Source of the DNA: Comamonadaceae bacterium
GTDB lineage: Bacteria; Pseudomonadota; Gammaproteobacteria; Burkholderiales; Burkholderiaceae_C
Reading direction: 5' to 3'
Length of the DNA stretch: 10,585 bases
NCBI GenBank assembly: GCA_947461325.1
Contig: CANHLD010000052.1
Location: 1-10,585 of the forward strand
In this document: in pieces, positions 6,912 through 10,585 of the stretch
Layout: the number at the start of each line of letters is the position of its first letter
Numbering within the stretch: position 1 is the stretch's first letter
Position numbers and translations under genes: made by a program
Notes under the pieces: model-generated
What the model was told of the DNA's origin: nothing
Database searches by the model: none
The model's input: the letters and a program-made list of their open reading frames with translations, nothing else

Positions 6912-9686
6912 ATGACCATCACAACGGTTGCCGAGTTTGCCAAGGAACTCAAAAAATCTCCCGCCACACTGCTTGAACAGCTGATTTCAGCTGGCGTGTC
7001 TAAGTCCTCTGTCGAGGACGAACTGACAGACGCAGACAAGCAGAAATTGCTGGGCTTTCTCAAAGCCAGCCACGGCACGGACACGCCAGAGCGTAAAAAA
7101 ATCACGCTGGTGAAGAAATCCACGTCTGAAATCAAGCAGGCAGATGCCACCGGCAAAGCCCGTACTATTCAGGTTGAGGTTCGCAAGAAGCGCACCTTTG
7201 TCAAGCGTGACGAGTCTGAAGCTGTAGAAACCGAAGAACAAGCGCCAGCCGCGCCCATTCTCGATCAGGCCGAATTGGCAAGACGCGAAGAGGAAGCTCG
7301 TCGTCAAGCCGAGTTCATCCGTCGCCAAGAAGAAGAGTTGGCTGAAAAACGCCGTTTGCGCGAAGCGCAGGAAGCGAAAGAACGCGAAGCCCAAGCCGCT
7401 GCTGCCGCTCCCGCTGTAGATGCAGACCAGGCCGCTGAACAAGCAGCCATTGCGCAAGCCGCAGCTTACGAACGTGAAGCCGCTGCCAAGGCCAGCGCTG
7501 AAGAAGACGCAGTTCGCGCCAAGGATTTGGATTCACGCAGACGCACAGCCTTGGCCGAGGCCGAGGCCATTCGCACCATGATGAGCACCCCGAAAAAAGT
7601 GTTGGTCGCGAAAAAACCGGTGGTTGCTGATAAACCTGCAACCCCAGACCCCAAAGTCATCAAGGGCACGTTACACAAACCTGCCGCAGGCAGCACCGCA
7701 CCCGGTGCCAAACCAGCCGGTTCAAACACCACCAAAGAAGGCCAGAAAGAAGTCAAGAGCGCCAAGCTGTCATCCAGCTGGGCAGACGAACAGGCCAAGA
7801 AGAAAGAAATCAAAACCCGTGGCGACGCCAGCGGCGGCGTTGGCCGCAACAGCTGGCGCGGTGGTCCGCGCGGCAAGCGCGAACGTGACCGCGATGACAC
7901 GCCGGTGCAAGCCGCACCAGCGGAAGCTCGCATCATCGAAGTGCACGTGCCCGAAACCATCACCGTGGCCGAACTCGCTCACAAAATGGCCGTCAAGGCG
8001 TCCGAAGTCATCAAGCAATTGATGAAGCTGGGACAGATGGTCACCATCAACCAGCCACTGGACCAAGACACCGCCATGATCGTGGTCGAAGAGATGGGTC
8101 ACAAAGCCGTCATTGCTTCGCTGGACGATCCTGAGGCGTTTACCGAAGACGAAGCTTCCGCGCACCACGGCGAGTCGCTCACCCGCGCGCCTGTGGTCAC
8201 AGTCATGGGTCACGTTGACCATGGCAAAACATCTCTGCTTGACTACATTCGCCGCGCCAAGGTGGCTTCCGGCGAAGCCGGTGGTATTACCCAGCACATT
8301 GGTGCCTACCACGTGGAAACACCTCGCGGCATGATTTCGTTCTTGGATACTCCTGGTCACGAGGCGTTCACCGCCATGCGTGCGCGCGGCGCCCAAGCGA
8401 CTGACATTGTCATTTTGGTGGTGGCGGCTGACGACGGCGTCATGCCGCAAACCAAAGAAGCCATCAAACACGCCAAAGCAGCCGGTGTGCCCATCGTTGT
8501 TGCGATCAACAAGATTGACAAACCCGACGCCAACACCGACCGCGTGAAAAGCGAACTCGTGGCCGAAGAAGTCATCCCCGAAGAATTCGGTGGTGATGCA
8601 CCGTTTATTTCCGTATCTGCAAAAACCGGTCAAGGCGTGGACGACTTGCTCGAGCAAGTGCTGTTACAAGCTGAAGTGCTGGAACTCAAAGCGCCTATCG
8701 ACGCCATGGCCAAAGGTCTGGTCATCGAAGCCAGCTTGGACAAAGGCCGCGGTCCTGTCGCCACCATTCTGGTTCAGTCCGGCACCTTGAAAACTGGTGA
8801 TGTGGTGTTGGCCGGTCAAACCTTCGGGCGCGTGCGCGCCATGTTGGACGAGAACGGCAAGAGCATCAAGTCGGCCGGTCCTTCTATTCCCGTGGAAATC
8901 CAAGGTCTGACCGAAGTGCCGCAAGCCGGTGATGAGTTCATGGTGTTGTCCGACGAGCGCCGTGCACGAGAAATCGCCACTTACCGCGCCGGTAAATTCC
9001 GCAACACCAAACTGGCCAAGCAACAAGCCGCCAAACTGGAAAACATGTTCACCGACATGGGCTCCGGCGAAGTCAAAAACCTTCCCATCATCATCAAGGC
9101 CGATGTGCAAGGTTCGCAGGAAGCCTTGGCGGCTTCATTGCTCAAACTCACCAACGAAGAAATTCGGGTGCAATTGGTTTACGGTGCCGTTGGCGGCATC
9201 AGCGAATCTGACATCAACCTGGCCATCGCATCCAAAGCGGTCATCATCGGTTTCAATACCCGAGCAGACGCAGGTGCGCGCAAACTCGCCGAGAACAACG
9301 GCGTCGAGATCCGTTACTACAACATCATTTATGACGCGGTAGACGAACTCAAAGCCGCCATGTCCGGCATGTTGACACCCGACAAGAAAGAAGAAGTCAT
9401 CGGCATGGCCGAGATTCGTCAGGTGTTCCGCATCAGCAAGATCGGTGCGATTGCCGGTTGTATGGTCACCAACGGCGTGGTGCGCCGCAATGCGCGTTTG
9501 CGTTTGTTGCGCGACAACGTGGTCATCTTCACCGGCGAGTTGGAAAGCTTAAAGCGTTTCAAAGACGACGTTCGCGAAGTCAAAGAAACCTTCGAATGCG
9601 GCTTGAACCTCAAAGGCTACAACGACATCCAAGAGGGCGACCAACTCGAGTTCTTTGAAATCAAGGAAATCGCCCGCACGATTTAA
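6912..9686 (+). CDS. infB: Translation initiation factor IF-2
   Basis: IF2 is the GTPase that recruits fMet-tRNA to the 30S subunit and promotes 50S joining. The product has 924 residues (E. coli 890). Order: N-terminal IF2_N-like domain (about 1-50, TTVAEFAKELKKSPATLLEQL), then a long low-complexity linker. The linker is Ala/Glu/Arg-rich and probably coiled-coil at about 115-220, Lys/Pro/Ala-rich at 227-285, and basic Gly/Arg-rich at 303-328. A second IF2_N domain (about 341-400) follows. The GTPase domain has G1 GHVDHGKT 433-440, switch I GGITQHIGA 457-465, G3 DTPGHE 479-484, G4 NKID 533-536 and G5 SAK 569-571. Domains II-IV follow, ending in the fMet-tRNA-binding C2 domain with the conserved GxEC-like CGLNLKGYNDIQEGD (896-910). 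ATG 6912 has GAGGA at 6898-6902, 24 bases after nusA. E. coli makes shorter isoforms from internal starts; I could not establish that here. Confidence 0.98.
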   Translation: MTITTVAEFAKELKKSPATLLEQLISAGVSKSSVEDELTDADKQKLLGFLKASHGTDTPERKKITLVKKSTSEIKQADATGKARTIQVEVRKKRTFVKRDESEAVETEEQAPAAPILDQAELARREEEARRQAEFIRRQEEELAEKRRLREAQEAKEREAQAAAAAPAVDADQAAEQAAIAQAAAYEREAAAKASAEEDAVRAKDLDSRRRTALAEAEAIRTMMSTPKKVLVAKKPVVADKPATPDPKVIKGTLHKPAAGSTAPGAKPAGSNTTKEGQKEVKSAKLSSSWADEQAKKKEIKTRGDASGGVGRNSWRGGPRGKRERDRDDTPVQAAPAEARIIEVHVPETITVAELAHKMAVKASEVIKQLMKLGQMVTINQPLDQDTAMIVVEEMGHKAVIASLDDPEAFTEDEASAHHGESLTRAPVVTVMGHVDHGKTSLLDYIRRAKVASGEAGGITQHIGAYHVETPRGMISFLDTPGHEAFTAMRARGAQATDIVILVVAADDGVMPQTKEAIKHAKAAGVPIVVAINKIDKPDANTDRVKSELVAEEVIPEEFGGDAPFISVSAKTGQGVDDLLEQVLLQAEVLELKAPIDAMAKGLVIEASLDKGRGPVATILVQSGTLKTGDVVLAGQTFGRVRAMLDENGKSIKSAGPSIPVEIQGLTEVPQAGDEFMVLSDERRAREIATYRAGKFRNTKLAKQQAAKLENMFTDMGSGEVKNLPIIIKADVQGSQEALAASLLKLTNEEIRVQLVYGAVGGISESDINLAIASKAVIIGFNTRADAGARKLAENNGVEIRYYNIIYDAVDELKAAMSGMLTPDKKEEVIGMAEIRQVFRISKIGAIAGCMVTNGVVRRNARLRLLRDNVVIFTGELESLKRFKDDVREVKETFECGLNLKGYNDIQEGDQLEFFEIKEIARTI

Positions 9687-9695
9687 ACAACCTGC

Positions 9696-10067
9696 ATGCC
9701 AGCCAAGAAATCGTCCACAGCCCACCGCGGTTTTCGCGTCGCCGACCAGATCCAGCGCGATTTGTCGGAGTTGATCCGCGAACTCAAAGACCCGCGTCTG
9801 GGCATGGTGACGATTCAATCGGTCGAAGTCACACCTGACTACGCGCACGCCAAGGTATTTTTCAGTGTGCTGATCGGTGACGCTGAAGCTTGCAACGAAG
9901 GTTTGAACCAAGCTGCTGGTTTTTTGCGCAATGGTTTGTTCAAACGCCTGCACATTCACACCGTACCTACTTTGCATTTTCAATACGACCGCACCCCTGA
10001 GCGCGCAGCCGATATGAACGCGCTGATCGCCCGTGCCGTCGCCTCCCGAGCCCAAGAAAACGACTGA
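9696..10067 (+). CDS. rbfA: 30S ribosome-binding factor RbfA
   Basis: RbfA is a small single-domain KH-fold protein that binds 30S precursors near the 5' end of 16S rRNA and is needed for late maturation and cold adaptation in E. coli. The product has 123 residues (E. coli 133; the E. coli C-terminal tail is mostly missing). Conserved elements are RVADQIQRDLSELI (14-27), the KDPRLGMVTIQSVEVTPDYAHAKVF block (about 31-55) and the end of the fold LHFQYDRTPERAADMNALI (93-111). The ATG lies 9 bases after the infB stop with no clear Shine-Dalgarno, so it is probably translated by coupling to infB. Upstream in-frame alternatives would run into infB and are not needed. Confidence 0.94.
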   Translation: MPAKKSSTAHRGFRVADQIQRDLSELIRELKDPRLGMVTIQSVEVTPDYAHAKVFFSVLIGDAEACNEGLNQAAGFLRNGLFKRLHIHTVPTLHFQYDRTPERAADMNALIARAVASRAQEND

Positions 10068-10069
10068 CC

Positions 10070-10585
10070 ATGAACTCGCCACGCACACGGGTGCAACGGC
10101 GTCCCGTGCATGGGGTGTTGTTGCTCGATAAACCGCTGGGTCTCTCCAGCAACCAGGCTTTGCAAAAAGCCAAGTGGTTGCTGCGCGCTGAAAAAGCGGG
10201 TCATACTGGCACCTTGGACCCATTGGCCACCGGTGTATTGCCTTTGTGTTTCGGTGCCGCCACCAAATTTAGCCAATTGCATTTGGACGCCGACAAAACC
10301 TACGAGGCCGTGTTGCGCTTAGGTCAACGCACCAGCACCGCAGACGCTGAAGGCGAAGTCATCGCCGAAGCTGCGGTCGACTTCACTTCAGAAAAATTGC
10401 AACAGGTGCAAGCGCTGTTCACCGGCGAACTCATGCAGTTGCCGCCCATGCACAGCGCTTTGAAAAAAGACGGCAAGGCTTTGTACGAATACGCGCGCGA
10501 AGGTGTGGACGTGGAACGCACACCGCGCCGCGTGAACATTTACGAATTGCAATTGAGCGAATTGCCCGCTGTCGATGGCGTACGC
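10070..10585 (+). CDS. truB: tRNA pseudouridine(55) synthase TruB (N-terminal part, 3' end outside window)
   Basis: This frame opens at ATG 10070, two bases after the rbfA stop, and runs off the right edge after 172 codons with no stop; the E. coli enzyme has 314 residues. TruB converts U55 of the tRNA T-loop to pseudouridine and also acts as a tRNA folding chaperone. Visible motifs are HGVLLLDKPLGLSSNQAL (14-31), the catalytic motif GHTGTLDPLATG (44-55) with the nucleophilic aspartate D50, KTYEAVLRLGQRTSTADAEG with its conserved tyrosine, and the PPMHSALKKDGKALYEYAREG segment, where His replaces the Tyr of E. coli MYSALK. The start agrees with the family N-terminus (a short basic lead-in before HGVLLLDKP). 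It is the last gene visible in the rimP-nusA-infB-rbfA-truB operon. Confidence 0.96.
   Translation, partial: MNSPRTRVQRRPVHGVLLLDKPLGLSSNQALQKAKWLLRAEKAGHTGTLDPLATGVLPLCFGAATKFSQLHLDADKTYEAVLRLGQRTSTADAEGEVIAEAAVDFTSEKLQQVQALFTGELMQLPPMHSALKKDGKALYEYAREGVDVERTPRRVNIYELQLSELPAVDGVR

Noticed and set aside
7254..7900. Repetitive-looking Ala/Glu/Lys/Pro-rich DNA in infB, as a possible repeat array or inserted segment
   Set aside because: It is in frame, has no exact tandem units that I can see, and matches the variable charged linker normally found between the IF2 N-terminal domains.
7770..8657. A 295-codon open frame on the - strand opposite infB
   Set aside because: It has a low-complexity Gly/His/Phe composition, lies opposite conserved GTPase-coding sequence, and shows no promoter, ribosome site or domain of its own.

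Overview
The window is ordinary, well-packed bacterial chromosome, entirely on the + strand, and it looks like a betaproteobacterium of the order Burkholderiales (Comamonadaceae-like). This placement is an inference from the protein sequences (a long RimP ending in an LRDARLAPIVNFKGR-type tail, and the IF2 and TruB sequences), from heavy use of TTG for leucine, and from moderately high GC. I cannot run a phylogeny.

Left half (2-4725): the end of yejA, then yejB, yejE and yejF. They form an ABC importer of the oligopeptide class: periplasmic binding protein, two permeases and one double ATPase. The genes are almost fused: a 1-base gap between yejA and yejB, about 5 bases (or a TTGA overlap) between yejB and yejE, and an ATGA overlap between yejE and yejF. 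This indicates one translationally coupled operon. The start of yejA lies left of the window.

Junction (4726-4806): about 80 bases holding a strong intrinsic terminator. A likely sigma70-type promoter overlaps the end of yejF and lies upstream of the hairpin. The terminator therefore closes the yej operon and also falls inside the leader of the next operon, where it could act as an attenuator.

Right half (4807-10585): rimP, nusA, infB, rbfA and the first 172 codons of truB, the classic translation/transcription-factor operon. RimP and RbfA mature the 30S subunit, NusA controls transcription elongation, pausing and termination, IF2 delivers initiator tRNA, and TruB makes pseudouridine 55 in tRNA. 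Genes overlap by 4 bases (rimP/nusA) or lie 2-24 bases apart. truB runs off the right edge.

I found no mobile element, CRISPR array, tRNA, rRNA, prophage or defence gene, and no evidence of an undescribed system. The only part that deserves a closer look is the rimP leader.
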